Position numbers and translations under genes: made by a program | In this document: positions 8,743-17,047 of the stretch, one piece after another | Layout: each line of letters begins with the position of its first letter | Position numbering within the stretch: position 1 is the first letter of the stretch | Source of the DNA: JAWXBA01 sp048499805 | Lineage (GTDB): Bacteria > Gemmatimonadota > Gemmatimonadetes > Gemmatimonadales > GWC2-71-9 | NCBI GenBank assembly: GCA_048499805.1 | Contig: JASNZF010000005.1 | Location: forward strand, 248,001-312,000 | DNA: 64,000 bases | Direction: 5' to 3' | Notes under the pieces: generated by a model | The model's input: the letters and a program-made list of their open reading frames with translations, nothing else | Database searches by the model: none | Told to the model about the DNA's origin: nothing

Positions 8743-8952
8743 GAGGTAAGAGGTAAGAGGTAAGAGGTAAGAGGTAAGAGGGAGGAGGGAGGAGGGAGGA
8801 GGGAGGGGCCAAGGGGCAAGGAGATCAGATCGAGCCTTGGAGGATCCTTCGAGCTGCCGGGGCGCTGGATTTCCAGGCGAGTACGATTCCCCTTTTCCCT
8901 CTCACCTCTTACCTCTTACCTGGTGTCCCTACTCCCCAGCCCCCTCCCCCCC
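8732..8952. repeat. Bracketed heptamer element between queA and tgt
   Basis: The left arm (8732-8812) has six or more GTAAGAG units changing to GGAGGAG. The core (8813-8897) is unique, with no gene. The right arm (8898-8925) is CCTCTCACCTCTTACC-type, complementary to the left arm, followed by a C-rich tract that ends exactly at the tgt -10 box. The left arm begins within the last codons of queA and supplies its TAA stop. Confidence 0.85.
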
Positions 8953-8958
8953 TACCTT
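8953..8958 (+). promoter_or_regulatory. -10 box for leaderless tgt
   Basis: TACCTT ends 8 nt before the tgt ATG at 8967; there is no Shine-Dalgarno. The pyrimidine repeat arm abuts its 5' side. Confidence 0.5.
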
Positions 8959-8966
8959 CCCCGCCC

Positions 8967-10193
8967 ATGTTCGACTTCCGCATCGACGCCACCGACGGCG
9001 CAGCCCGGGCCGGCACCCTGGAATTGCCGCACGGAACGGTGCAGACCCCGGCGTTCATGCCGGTGGGCACCCACGGCACGGTGCGCGGCCTGCATCCGCA
9101 GGAGGTGCTCGACGCGGGCGCCCAGATCATCCTCGGCAACACCTACCACCTGCACCTCCGGCCCGGCGAGGAAGTGGTGCGGCAGCTCGGCGGGCTGCAC
9201 CAGTTCAGCACCTGGCCCAAGCCGATGCTCACCGACTCGGGCGGGTTCCAGGTCTTCTCCCTCGAGGGACTGCGCGAGATCGCCGAGCACGGGGTGACCT
9301 TCAAGAGCCACATCGACGGCAGCCTGCGCACCCTGACGCCCGAGTCGTCGATGGAGATCCAGGCGGCCCTCGGCGCCGACGTGGCGATGGCCTTCGACCA
9401 CGTGGTGCCCGGCCAGTCCGAGTGGGCGCTGGCCGAAGAGGGGATGGAACGGAGCCTCCGGTGGCTGGATCGGTGTCGGGCCAGGCACGATGAGTTGACC
9501 GCGGGGGGCAGCTGGGCAGCGGGGCCGCAGGGCAGAAACAGCGCCCTCGAAACCGACGCCGGGAACTCGATCGGAAACACGGCCCCCCTGCCCCCCCGCC
9601 CCCCTGCCCCCCAGACCCTCTGGCCCATCATCCAGGGTGGCACCCACCAGGACCTGCGCCAGCGCTCCCTCGAGGGCACCCTGGCACGGGGGCCGTGGAC
9701 CGGGATCGCGATCGGCGGGCTCTCGGTGGGCGAGCCGAAGCCGGTGATGCACCGGGTGCTGGAGGAGCTGGAACCGGGCCTGCCCCGCGACCGGCCCCGT
9801 TATCTTATGGGTGTGGGCTTTCCGGACGACCTCGTCGAGGGGATCGCCCGCGGGGTGGACCTGTTCGACTGCGTCGCCGCCACCCGCAACGGGCGGCACG
9901 GCAGTGCCTGGACGATGTCCGGGCGGGTCAACATCCGGAAGGCGAGCCACCGGCTGGAGTCGGCGCCGCTCGACCCCGGATGCGACTGCGCCACCTGTGG
10001 CCGGTTCTCGCGGGGATACCTCCGCCACCTGTTCATGGCCGAGGAGATGCTGGGCCTGCGATTGGTGTCGTTGCACAACATCCGGTTCCTGATCCGGACC
10101 GGGGAACAGGCCCGTGCGGCACTGCTGGCGGGCACCTTTGAGTCCTGGCGCCGGGAATGGACCGCGCGCTACCACGGCAATGGAGAGGATTGA
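8967..10193 (+). CDS. tgt: tRNA-guanine transglycosylase Tgt, with repeat insertion
   Basis: A 408-residue TIM-barrel enzyme that exchanges G34 of tRNA for preQ1 (queuosine pathway, with neighbouring queA). Conserved elements are TPAFMPVGTHGTVRGLHP, LGNTYHLHLRPGEEVV, the active-site segment LTDSGGFQVFSLEGLREI, and the zinc site CDCATC followed by a later His in VSLHN. At about residues 178-216 an insertion of roughly 38 residues separates the DELTA helix from the conserved TLWPIIQGG strand. It is encoded by a G-rich octamer arm, a short core and a C-rich arm (9500-9613). The frame is kept and all catalytic elements are present, so the enzyme is probably active. Confidence 0.93.
   Translation: MFDFRIDATDGAARAGTLELPHGTVQTPAFMPVGTHGTVRGLHPQEVLDAGAQIILGNTYHLHLRPGEEVVRQLGGLHQFSTWPKPMLTDSGGFQVFSLEGLREIAEHGVTFKSHIDGSLRTLTPESSMEIQAALGADVAMAFDHVVPGQSEWALAEEGMERSLRWLDRCRARHDELTAGGSWAAGPQGRNSALETDAGNSIGNTAPLPPRPPAPQTLWPIIQGGTHQDLRQRSLEGTLARGPWTGIAIGGLSVGEPKPVMHRVLEELEPGLPRDRPRYLMGVGFPDDLVEGIARGVDLFDCVAATRNGRHGSAWTMSGRVNIRKASHRLESAPLDPGCDCATCGRFSRGYLRHLFMAEEMLGLRLVSLHNIRFLIRTGEQARAALLAGTFESWRREWTARYHGNGED
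9500..9613 (+). repeat. Bracketed octamer element inside tgt
   Basis: G-rich arm (about 9500-9535, GGGCAGC/GGGGCCGC units), a core of about 46 bp, then a complementary C-rich arm (about 9582-9613, CCCCCCTGCC units). It is the same architecture as the intergenic elements but read through in frame by tgt. Confidence 0.85.
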
Positions 10194-10198
10194 ACCGG

Positions 10199-10522
10199 AT
10201 GCTGCTTTCGCTGATCATGGCCGCCCCCGAGGGGGCGAGCGGTGGACTGACAGTGCTGATGTTCCAGATCGCGCTGATCGGCCTGGTGTTCTATTTCCTG
10301 ATCATCCGGCCGCAGGGCCAGGCCCGGAAGAAGCACGCCGAGCTCCTGGCGGCGCTCAAGAAGGGCGACGACATCACCACGGCGGGCGGCATCGTCGGGC
10401 GGGTCAAGGAGATCAAGGACGACCGGGTCACGATCGAGAGCGGCAGCTCGACCATCGTGGTCGAGCGCGGCCGGATCATCCGGGTGGGCGACCAGACCTC
10501 CGCGGCGGCCCAGCAGTCCTGA
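10199..10522 (+). CDS. yajC: Preprotein translocase accessory subunit YajC
   Basis: A 107-residue single-pass membrane protein of the SecDF-YajC complex. The membrane helix VLMFQIALIGLVFYFLIIRP lies near the N-terminus, directly followed by the family motif RPQGQARKKHAELLAALKKG and the soluble GDDITTAGGIVGRV domain. I chose the ATG at 10199 because GGAGAGG lies 9 nt upstream; an in-frame ATG at 10157 is inside tgt. It follows tgt by 5 bp (the classic tgt-yajC pair). Its stop overlaps the def start (TGATG). The usual downstream secD/secF are not here. Confidence 0.92.
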   Translation: MLLSLIMAAPEGASGGLTVLMFQIALIGLVFYFLIIRPQGQARKKHAELLAALKKGDDITTAGGIVGRVKEIKDDRVTIESGSSTIVVERGRIIRVGDQTSAAAQQS

Positions 10523-11055
10523 TGGCGCTTCGGGAGATCCACCTGCTCGGCAGCCCGGTGCTGCGGCAGACGGCGGCCGAGATTGCGGTCGTGGATGACG
10601 AGACCCGGACCTTCATCGACGACCTGTTCGAGACGATGGATGCGGCCGAGGGGGTGGGGCTCGCCGCCAACCAGGTCGGGGTGGCGCGCCGGGTCGCGGT
10701 GATCGACGCCGACGGCCAGCGGTTCGTCATGGTCAACCCGCGGATTGCCCAGGCCTCCGGCCGGGACAAGGCCGAGGAGGGGTGCCTCTCGATTCCCGAG
10801 GTCTACGCGGAGGTGACCCGCGCCAGCCGGATCACTCTCGAGGCGCTCGACCGCGACGGCCAGCCCTTCACGATGGAGGCGGAGGGGCTGGTGGCCCGCG
10901 CCATCCAGCACGAGCTCGACCACCTCGATGGGATCCTCTTCCTCGATCACCTGAGCCCCCTCAAGCGGCAGGTCCTGGTGGCCCGCTACAAGCGCGAGCA
11001 CCGGGGCGAGGGGCTCACCCGGAGCGTCGCACCGCCCTCCTCGACGCCCTCCTGA
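10522..11055 (+). CDS. def: Peptide deformylase
   Basis: A 177-residue metalloenzyme removing the formyl group from nascent proteins. All three motifs are present: GVGLAANQVG (I), EEGCLSIPE with the metal-binding Cys (II) and QHELDHLDG with the two His ligands and catalytic Glu (III). The ATG overlaps the yajC stop, and its own stop overlaps the fmt ATG (TGATG at 11053-11057). def-fmt adjacency is widespread and functionally sensible, since Fmt adds and Def removes the same formyl group. Confidence 0.95.
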   Translation: MALREIHLLGSPVLRQTAAEIAVVDDETRTFIDDLFETMDAAEGVGLAANQVGVARRVAVIDADGQRFVMVNPRIAQASGRDKAEEGCLSIPEVYAEVTRASRITLEALDRDGQPFTMEAEGLVARAIQHELDHLDGILFLDHLSPLKRQVLVARYKREHRGEGLTRSVAPPSSTPS

Positions 11056-11981
11056 TGCGGATCGTGTTCTTCGGCACCCCGGCCTTTGCGGTGCCGAGCC
11101 TGCAGGCGCTGCTCAAGGAGGGGGCGACGGTGGTGGCGGTGGTGACCCAGCCCGATCGCGCCCAAGGGCGGTCGCGCTCCACCCTGGTCCCCTCACCGGT
11201 CAAGCAGGTGGCCCTGGCCCACGACCTCCCCGTCTTCCAGCCCGACCGCCCCACGGGGGACCTCTTCCTCACTGCGATGCGGCGGCTCGAACCAGACCTC
11301 GGCGTGGTCGTGGCGTACGGACACCTGCTCAAGCCCGACCTCCTGGCCATCCCGCGACTCGGGATGCTCAACGTCCATGCGTCGCTGCTCCCCGCCCATC
11401 GCGGCGCGGCACCGATCCACTGGTCGATCCTGGCGGGCGATACCCGGACCGGCGTCACCATCATGCAGATGGAGGCCGGCCTCGACAGCGGGCCGATCCG
11501 CCACCAGCTCGAGACCCCGATCACGCCGTGGGAGACCACCGGCACCCTGACCGAGCGCCTCGCCGATCTCGGTGCGATCGCGCTGGTCGAGGCGCTGGCC
11601 CTGCACCGGATGGACCAGCTCCCCAGCACGCCGCAGGACCACGATCGGGCCACCCACGCCCGCAAGATCAACCGCGACCTGGTTCGGATCGACTGGACCG
11701 AGAGCGCCGAGGCGGTGGGGCGACGGATCCGGGCGTTCGACCCGGCGCCGGGCGCCTGGACCACCACCGAGGGCGGTGGCGAGATCAAGTTGTTCGGGGC
11801 GCGCCCCGTCCCTTCCGAAGGGCCGGCCGGGACGATCCTGGCGCTGAGCCCGAGCCTGGTCGTGGCGGCGGGCAGCGGCGCGGTTGCGGTGGAGGAGGTC
11901 CAGCCCACCGGGAAGAAGCGGATGCTGGTGGAGGAATGGGCCCGGGGACGGGGCGCCGCGGTCGGGCAGCGATTCACATGA
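11055..11981 (+). CDS. fmt: Methionyl-tRNA formyltransferase
   Basis: A 308-residue enzyme that formylates initiator Met-tRNA using 10-formyl-THF. Family features are the start MRIVFFGTPAFAVPSLQAL, the catalytic motif NVHASLLPAHRGAAPI with the Asn/His pair, and AGLDSGP, followed by the C-terminal OB-like domain (RKINRDLVRIDWTESAEAV region). Coupled to def by overlapping codons, it ends with ATGA overlap into the next gene (11978-11981). Confidence 0.95.
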   Translation: MRIVFFGTPAFAVPSLQALLKEGATVVAVVTQPDRAQGRSRSTLVPSPVKQVALAHDLPVFQPDRPTGDLFLTAMRRLEPDLGVVVAYGHLLKPDLLAIPRLGMLNVHASLLPAHRGAAPIHWSILAGDTRTGVTIMQMEAGLDSGPIRHQLETPITPWETTGTLTERLADLGAIALVEALALHRMDQLPSTPQDHDRATHARKINRDLVRIDWTESAEAVGRRIRAFDPAPGAWTTTEGGGEIKLFGARPVPSEGPAGTILALSPSLVVAAGSGAVAVEEVQPTGKKRMLVEEWARGRGAAVGQRFT

Positions 11982-12595
11982 GGCCCCTGCCGCGCCTGCA
12001 TGCCGTCACCAACGACGTCATCTGCCGCGGCGCCGATTTCGGGATCCAGGCCGCCGCCATTGCGGCAGCGGGGAGTGGTGTGGCGGTCCACGCCCGCGCC
12101 CCCGGGAGCACCGCCGCGCAGCTCACCGTCTTCGCCGGGCGGATCCTGGCCCTGGCACGCCCCGCCGAGGCGGCGGTGGTGGTCTCGGCCCGTCCCGACC
12201 TGGCCCAGGGACTGGGCGCCCAGGGGGTCCAGCTCCGCGCGGGCGACCTGACGGTGGCCGATGCCCGCCGGGTCTTCCCCTCCGGATGGATTGGACGATC
12301 GGCGCACTCCGATGCGGAGGCGGAGGCGGCAGTCGCGGAGGGGGCCGACTACCTTCTGGTTGGGACCATCTACCCGTCGGCCTCGCATCCTGACCAGGCG
12401 GCGGCCGGCCCCGACCTGGTGGCCCGGACCGCCGCGCTCGGCCGGCCGGTCATCGCCATCGGGGGCATGACCCCCGAGCGCGCGCGCGAGGCCCGGAGCG
12501 CCGGGGCGTGGGGGGTGGCGGCGATCTCGGCGCTTTGGCTGGTGCGGGACCCGCACAGGGCGGCGGTCGAGATGCTGGAGGCGGTTGGGGGATAG
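11978..12595 (+). CDS. Thiamine-phosphate synthase / TenI family protein
   Basis: A 205-residue TIM barrel of the ThiE/TenI family. Matching segments are GVAVHARAPGSTAAQL near the N-terminus, IGRSAHSDAEAE, EGADYLLVGTIYPSASHP, VIAIGGMTPERAREA and GAWGVAAISALW. The usual ThiE NDR segment reads SARPDLAQG here, so a TenI-type thiazole tautomerase role is as likely as true thiamine-phosphate synthase. thiS and thiG directly downstream support a thiazole-branch role. The start overlaps fmt (ATGA); the stop lies at the first units of a purine repeat array. Confidence 0.8.
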   Translation: MRPLPRLHAVTNDVICRGADFGIQAAAIAAAGSGVAVHARAPGSTAAQLTVFAGRILALARPAEAAVVVSARPDLAQGLGAQGVQLRAGDLTVADARRVFPSGWIGRSAHSDAEAEAAVAEGADYLLVGTIYPSASHPDQAAAGPDLVARTAALGRPVIAIGGMTPERAREARSAGAWGVAAISALWLVRDPHRAAVEMLEAVGG

Positions 12596-12640
12596 GGACT
12601 GGGGAATGGGGAAGGGGGAATGGGAAATGGGGAACGCGAT
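12593..12640. repeat. Single purine array after thiE/tenI
   Basis: GGGGACTG/GGGGAAT/GGGGGAA-type heptamers start at the thiE/tenI stop codon and end just before the thiS ribosome-binding site. There is no pyrimidine partner arm. Confidence 0.7.
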
Positions 12641-12653
12641 CAGGAGTGGAGTG

Positions 12654-12863
12654 ATGGCTGAATTGATGCTGACAATCAATGGTGACAACCGCAGCGTGCC
12701 GGGACCGGCCACGCTTGCTGATGTTCTGGCCCATCTGGAATTGGACGCCCGTACGGTCGTTGTGGAGCACAATCGCACCATCGTGCGCCGGCCGAATCTG
12801 GGAGCAACACCGGTTGCCGAGGGCGACCAGGTGGAGATCGTGCACTTCGTGGGGGGTGGGTGA
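12654..12863 (+). CDS. thiS: Sulfur carrier protein ThiS
   Basis: A 69-residue ubiquitin-fold protein ending in the essential Gly-Gly (VGGG). That tail is adenylated and thiocarboxylated to donate sulfur for the thiamin thiazole. The segment VAEGDQVEIVHFVGGG is typical. The ATG at 12654 is preceded by AGGAG at 12642-12646; a frame that opens further upstream is only repeat. The stop overlaps the thiG ATG. LNGDNR/RTVVVEHNR-like segments fit the family. Confidence 0.93.
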   Translation: MAELMLTINGDNRSVPGPATLADVLAHLELDARTVVVEHNRTIVRRPNLGATPVAEGDQVEIVHFVGGG

Positions 12864-13654
12864 TGGGTACCGCGATCCGTACTGACTCCCCGCTCACCAT
12901 CGGCGGCCGGACCTTTCGGTCCCGCCTCATGGTGGGCACCGGGAAGTACCGCGACAACGCCGAGATGGTGGCCGCCATTGCGGCTTCGGGCGCCGAGGTC
13001 GTCACGGTGGCCGTTCGCCGCGTGGACCTGGACCGGACCAAGGAGGCGGGAATCCTCCACCACCTCGACCCGAAGCAGTACTTCCTCCTGGCCAATACCG
13101 CCGGTTGCTTCAGCGCCGAAGATGCGATCCGCTACGCCCGGCTTGGCCGAGAGGCCGGCTTCAATGACTTCATCAAGCTCGAGGTGATCGGCGACAAGGA
13201 GACGCTCCTCCCCGATGCCGCCGGCCTGCTTGAGGCCGCCACGGTACTGGTCAAGGAAGGATTCCAGGTCCTGGCCTACACCAACGACGACCTGATCAGC
13301 GCCCTCCGCCTGGAAGATGCCGGCTGCGCCGCCGTGATGCCCCTGGCCTCGCCGATCGGCAGTGGCCTGGGAATGATCAACCCCTTCTCGATCCGCACCA
13401 TCAAGCGCCGGCTGTCGGTGCCCGTCATCGTGGATGCCGGGGTGGGCACCGCCTCCGATGCCTGCCTGGTGATGGAGCAGGGAGTGGACGGGATCCTGAT
13501 GAACACCGCCCTGGCCGAGGCCGAGCATCCGGTGCTGATGGCCGGGGCCATGCGGCAGGCGGTGGAGGCGGGGCGCGCCGCGTTCCTGTCCGGCCGGATG
13601 CCGAAGCGGGAAGTTGCCGCCCCCTCCTCGCCCTTCCACGGCATGGTGGGGTGA
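12863..13654 (+). CDS. thiG: Thiazole synthase ThiG
   Basis: A 263-residue TIM barrel forming thiazole phosphate from DXP, dehydroglycine or iminoglycine, and ThiS-thiocarboxylate. Family landmarks are SRLMVGTGKYRDNAEM, the Schiff-base lysine in FIKLEVIGD, VLAYTNDDLI, GCAAVMPLASPIGSGLG, VPVIVDAGVGTASDA and DGILMNTALAEAEHP. thiS and thiG are coupled (TGATG). ThiF, ThiO/ThiH and ThiC are not in the window. Its end overlaps the rsmB GTG start by 4 bp. Confidence 0.95.
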   Translation: MGTAIRTDSPLTIGGRTFRSRLMVGTGKYRDNAEMVAAIAASGAEVVTVAVRRVDLDRTKEAGILHHLDPKQYFLLANTAGCFSAEDAIRYARLGREAGFNDFIKLEVIGDKETLLPDAAGLLEAATVLVKEGFQVLAYTNDDLISALRLEDAGCAAVMPLASPIGSGLGMINPFSIRTIKRRLSVPVIVDAGVGTASDACLVMEQGVDGILMNTALAEAEHPVLMAGAMRQAVEAGRAAFLSGRMPKREVAAPSSPFHGMVG

Positions 13655-14940
13655 CGACCACCGGGCTGGCGCCCCGCCTGGCGGCGCACCGGATCCTGAG
13701 CGACGTGGCGCGGGGGCGCCCCTTCGACTGGGCCCTCGATCGCGCGGTCGGTTCCCTGGGCGAGGACGACCGCCGGCTGGCGCATGAGATGGCCGCCGGC
13801 GTGCTCCGGCACCGGGTCCGGCTCGACACCCTCCTCGCCCCGCTGATTCCTCGCGGCCTCGACAGCGTCCAGGCGGCACTCCGCGATGTCCTCCGGCTCG
13901 GCGTCTACCAACTCGACGCCCTGGACCGGGTTCCGGTCCACGCCGCGGTGGACACCTCCGTCTCCCTGGCGCGCCAGGTCACCGGCGCCAAGGCGGCCGG
14001 CTTCGCCAACGCGGTCCTGCGCAAGGTGGCGGTCAGCCTCTCCCGCGAGATGGCGATCTCCGACACGCCGGCCACCCCGTCCTCGCACCCGGACTGGCTG
14101 ACCAATCGGTGGACGGCCCGGTTCGGCGCCGAGGAGGCAGCGGCGCTGATGGCGTGGAACGACACTCCACCGCCCCTGATCCTGCAGCCGGCCCGGTGGT
14201 CGCTGGAGGAACTCGAGGCATGCTGGGCCCAGGCGGGCATCGACGTGCACCAGGCGCCCTACGGGGCCGGCTTGTTTACCGACCAGCGCCGGCCGGAGGA
14301 GCTCCCGGGTTATGCCGAGGGCGCCTTCATGGTGCAGGATCCAGCCCAGGCCCTGGTGGTCCAGTACTGGGCCCCCCCCGAGGGTGCGGTGATCTTCGAC
14401 GCCTGCGCCGCGCCGGGAGGAAAGGCGATCGGCCTCGGCCTGCGGGCCCGGACCGTGGTCGCTGCGGATCGGAGCGAGGCCCGGCTCCGCCGCCTGCGGG
14501 CCAACCTGCGCCGGGCCGGGAGCGGCCGGGAGTACGCGGTGGTGGCCGATGCCGGGCTTCCCCCGATCCGGCCCCTCGAAGTGGTGGTCCTGGACGCGCC
14601 CTGCCTGGGCACCGGCACCCTGGCCCGGCACCCCGAGGCGCGCTGGCGGGTCAGCGCCGAGGCGCTCGACGGACTGGCCCGCGAAGGGGCGCGATTGCTG
14701 GCCGCACTGGCCGATCGGGTCGCTCCCGGCGGGCTATTATTGTATGCCACCTGCTCGCTGGAGCCTGAGGAGAACGATGCCCAGATCGACGCCTTCCTCG
14801 CGTCCCATCCCGAGTTTCGCCGGGAGCCGGGCAGCGGCGTCCCCGCCGAGCTGCTGGATGCCCGGGGCGACCTGGTGATCCTTCCCCATCGCCACGGGAT
14901 GGACGGCGCCTACGCCGCCCGGCTCCGGCGGGCCACATGA
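13651..14940 (+). CDS. rsmB: 16S rRNA (cytosine(967)-C(5))-methyltransferase RsmB
   Basis: A 429-residue RsmB/Sun family enzyme. The N-terminal NusB-like domain has LAPRLAAHRILSDVARGRPF and DVLRLGVYQLDALDRVPVHA. The C-terminal Rossmann methyltransferase domain has the SAM motif DACAAPGGKAIGL, the motif IV cysteine region VLDAPCLGTGTLARHP and the catalytic-cysteine motif LYATCSLEPEEND. The GTG start overlaps thiG. The stop overlaps the next ATG (ATGA at 14937-14940). Placing rsmB before a PASTA protein and rpe is common in this type of operon. Confidence 0.93.
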   Translation: MTTTGLAPRLAAHRILSDVARGRPFDWALDRAVGSLGEDDRRLAHEMAAGVLRHRVRLDTLLAPLIPRGLDSVQAALRDVLRLGVYQLDALDRVPVHAAVDTSVSLARQVTGAKAAGFANAVLRKVAVSLSREMAISDTPATPSSHPDWLTNRWTARFGAEEAAALMAWNDTPPPLILQPARWSLEELEACWAQAGIDVHQAPYGAGLFTDQRRPEELPGYAEGAFMVQDPAQALVVQYWAPPEGAVIFDACAAPGGKAIGLGLRARTVVAADRSEARLRRLRANLRRAGSGREYAVVADAGLPPIRPLEVVVLDAPCLGTGTLARHPEARWRVSAEALDGLAREGARLLAALADRVAPGGLLLYATCSLEPEENDAQIDAFLASHPEFRREPGSGVPAELLDARGDLVILPHRHGMDGAYAARLRRAT

Positions 14941-15713
14941 AGGTGACCGCCACGCCGCGGAAGCCCACCCGCCGGACAGCCGGCGGGCGGACCCTCGCCA
15001 GCCATCGGCGCCGGATCGTCCTGGCCTGGGTGGGGGTGGCGGTGGTCCTGGGGTACCTGGCCAGCATGCTGATGTTCCCTGCCCCGCTGGTGAATCGTGA
15101 GACCCCGGTGGCCCGGGTGATCGGGCTGGAGGTCCAGGAGGCCGAGCGCCGACTTGAGGAACAGGGGTTCCGGCCCAAATCGGACGACCGTGAAACCGAT
15201 CCCGCGATCCCGGCAGACCATGTGCTCTGGCAGGACCCGCCCCCCGGCGTCGAACTGGAGTCGGGGACCGTGGTCCGGCTGACCGTCAGCGACGGCCCCG
15301 CCAACCTGCAGATTCCCGACCTCTCCGACTTCGAGTTCGAGCCCGCCGTCCGGGTCCTGCGGGCGGGAGGATTCCGGCTCGGTGCCGTCGACTCGGTGGC
15401 CGCAGGCCAGCCGGCGGGGGTGGTGATTTCCACCCGCCCGCCGGTGGGTGCGAGCCGACCCTCGGGCACGACCGTGGACCTGGTCGTCAGCCGCGGACCC
15501 GCCGAAATCCGGGTTCCGAACGTGGTCGGACTCGACCGGGCTGCGGCCCGGACCGCGCTCGAGAACGCCGGGCTGCAGGTGGGCGAGATCCAGACCATCA
15601 ACTCCCGGCAGCACCGCCCCGGCCAGGTGATCGAGCAACGCCCTGCCGCCGGCACCCTGAGCCCGCGGGATGCCGCCATTCGCCTCATCATCGCCCGGCC
15701 GGAGGGACCGTGA
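14937..15713 (+). CDS. Membrane-anchored PASTA-domain protein
   Basis: 258 residues: a basic cytoplasmic N-terminus (KPTRRTAGGRTLASHRRR), one membrane helix at about 25-45 (IVLAWVGVAVVLGYLASMLM), then three extracytoplasmic PASTA repeats. They begin near PVARVIGLEVQEAERRLEEQ, NLQIPDLSDFEFEPAVRVLR and EIRVPNVVGLDRAAARTALE. PASTA domains bind peptidoglycan or muropeptides. No kinase or transpeptidase domain is attached, so this is a stand-alone PASTA protein, perhaps the regulatory part of a Ser/Thr kinase system whose kinase lies elsewhere. It is coupled to rsmB and rpe by 4 bp overlaps. Confidence 0.85.
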   Translation: MKVTATPRKPTRRTAGGRTLASHRRRIVLAWVGVAVVLGYLASMLMFPAPLVNRETPVARVIGLEVQEAERRLEEQGFRPKSDDRETDPAIPADHVLWQDPPPGVELESGTVVRLTVSDGPANLQIPDLSDFEFEPAVRVLRAGGFRLGAVDSVAAGQPAGVVISTRPPVGASRPSGTTVDLVVSRGPAEIRVPNVVGLDRAAARTALENAGLQVGEIQTINSRQHRPGQVIEQRPAAGTLSPRDAAIRLIIARPEGP

Positions 15714-16375
15714 CCATCCAGATTGCCCCCAGCATCCTCAGTGCCGACCTGGGCAGGCTCCGCGAACAGCTGGACCAGGTGGTGGACGGGGGCGCCGACT
15801 GGATTCACATCGATGTCATGGACGGCCGGTTCGTGCCGAACCTGACCTTCGGCGCCCCGGTGATCCGGGCCCTCCGCAAGCTGACCGACCTCCCGCTCGA
15901 CGTGCACCTGATGGTGGTGGAGCCCGAGCGCTACATCGAGGAGTACGCCGACGCCGGCGCCGACATCTTCACCTTCCATGTCGAGGCGACGACCCACGTC
16001 CAGCGGCACCTGGCCGCGATCCGCGAACGGGGGATGCGGGCGGGCCTGGCGCTCAACCCCTCCACCTCGCTGCGCACGGTGGAGGAAGTGATTCCCGACC
16101 TGGACCTGCTCCTGGTGATGTCGGTCAATCCGGGATTCGGCGGCCAGAAGTACTGGCGCGGCGCCAACCACAAGCTGGCCGAGGCCCGCCGCCTGCTGGC
16201 CGGCCGCGGCAGCGAAGCGGTGCTGGAGGTCGACGGGGGGATCGCCCTTGACACCATCGCGGACGCGTGGCAGTCGGGCGCCGATACCTTCGTGGCCGGG
16301 ACCGCGGTGTTCGGGACCCCGGACCCGGCGGAGGCGGTGCAGCAGCTGCGGCTCAAGTGTTCGGTGGCGGTGTAG
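15710..16375 (+). CDS. rpe: Ribulose-phosphate 3-epimerase
   Basis: A 221-residue TIM barrel interconverting ribulose-5-P and xylulose-5-P. Motifs are IAPSILSADLGRLREQL, the metal-binding WIHIDVMDGRFVPNLTFG, LDVHLMVVEPERYI, LVMSVNPGFGGQKYW and LEVDGGIALDTIADAW. The GTG start overlaps the PASTA gene. The stop codon TAG lies at the first bases of the GGGGCAGC array. Confidence 0.95.
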   Translation: MTIQIAPSILSADLGRLREQLDQVVDGGADWIHIDVMDGRFVPNLTFGAPVIRALRKLTDLPLDVHLMVVEPERYIEEYADAGADIFTFHVEATTHVQRHLAAIRERGMRAGLALNPSTSLRTVEEVIPDLDLLLVMSVNPGFGGQKYWRGANHKLAEARRLLAGRGSEAVLEVDGGIALDTIADAWQSGADTFVAGTAVFGTPDPAEAVQQLRLKCSVAV

Positions 16376-17011
16376 GGGGGCGGCGGGGCAGCGGGGCAGC
16401 GGGGCAGCGGGGCAGCGGGGCAGCGGGGCAGCGGGGCAGCGAAGGTAGGACCACCCTCGCGGCTGTCAAGGCTGCGCTGCCTCCTCCGGACCGCACTTGA
16501 GACGGCCCGTTCGGCGAGATACTGCGCGATAGAGACCCCATGTCAGTTGCCCTGCGTGGTCACGAAGGGCTTCCAGCTCTCCCCACTTGGCGGTGGTCAG
16601 CAATTTGAGGTCCCGGGCCAATCGGAGCGCGTAGCAGAGCTCTGAGAGCGATCCAAGGGATATGTCCAGATATCGGCGAAACTCCTTCTCCCCACGCTTC
16701 GCTGATCCTTCCGCGATGTTCGCTGCGGCACTGAAAGCAGCTCGGCGGGTTTGATCGATCAAATACAGTGCCTCCCTGAAAGGCCAGGATTTCGTGGTAG
16801 CATGGAGTTCCACGGCCAGTTCGTGGCACGCCTGCCATGCCTTGAGTTCCTCGTAGCGCTTGACGCTGCGTCTCTCCGGCCTTTCGGTCATGCGGACAAT
16901 CTGGGGTGATCCTCGGCACGCAGGTAACCGAATTCGTGCACATCCCATCGTTTCCGCTCGATCGTGTGGGTGGCCCCCCGGCCCCGCTGCCCCCCCGCCC
17001 CCCTGCCCCCC
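16376..17011. repeat. Octamer arms bracketing the four-helix-bundle gene
   Basis: The left G-rich arm (16376-16440) has about seven GGGGCAGC units. The right C-rich arm (16978-17011) has GCTGCCCC/CCGCCCCC-type units. The arms are complementary and enclose a complete minus-strand gene, making this the largest bracketed element in the window. The right arm ends exactly at the -10 box before tlpA. Confidence 0.75.
16466..16891 (-). CDS. Four-helix-bundle protein (23S rRNA intervening-sequence / S23 family)
   Basis: A 141-residue protein with the family pattern RYEELKAWQACHELAVELH, then FREALYLIDQTRRAAFSAAA, NIAEGSAKRGEKEFRRYLDI and SLGSLSELCYALRLARDLKL. The family was first seen in intervening sequences of 23S rRNA genes but is also found widely as stand-alone chromosomal genes of unknown function; pentameric toroids are reported for it. 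This copy is not in an rRNA gene. It is the only minus-strand gene between 4.1 and 19.7 kb and is flanked on both sides by repeat arms, which suggests that it entered as a unit. The ATG at 16891 was chosen from the family N-terminus. Confidence 0.85.
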   Translation of the reverse strand: MTERPERRSVKRYEELKAWQACHELAVELHATTKSWPFREALYLIDQTRRAAFSAAANIAEGSAKRGEKEFRRYLDISLGSLSELCYALRLARDLKLLTTAKWGELEALRDHAGQLTWGLYRAVSRRTGRLKCGPEEAAQP

Positions 17012-17017
17012 TATATT
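17012..17017 (+). promoter_or_regulatory. -10 box before tlpA
   Basis: TATATT, directly after the C-rich repeat arm. An ATG follows 7 nt later (17025) and opens an 8-codon frame (MTWSGSPE) whose TGA overlaps the tlpA ATG at 17048. The mRNA may therefore be leaderless for a mini-ORF coupled to tlpA. Confidence 0.5.
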
Positions 17018-17047
17018 TAGATCCATGACTTGGAGCGGGAGTCCCGA

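Noticed and set aside
9500..9613. Intein or intron in tgt
   Set aside because: The insert is too short, low-complexity and repeat-derived, with no splicing motifs; the reading frame continues through it.
12593..12653. TPP riboswitch before thiS
   Set aside because: The spacer is too short and made of purine repeats; no thi-box motif is seen here or upstream of the thiE/tenI gene, which overlaps fmt.
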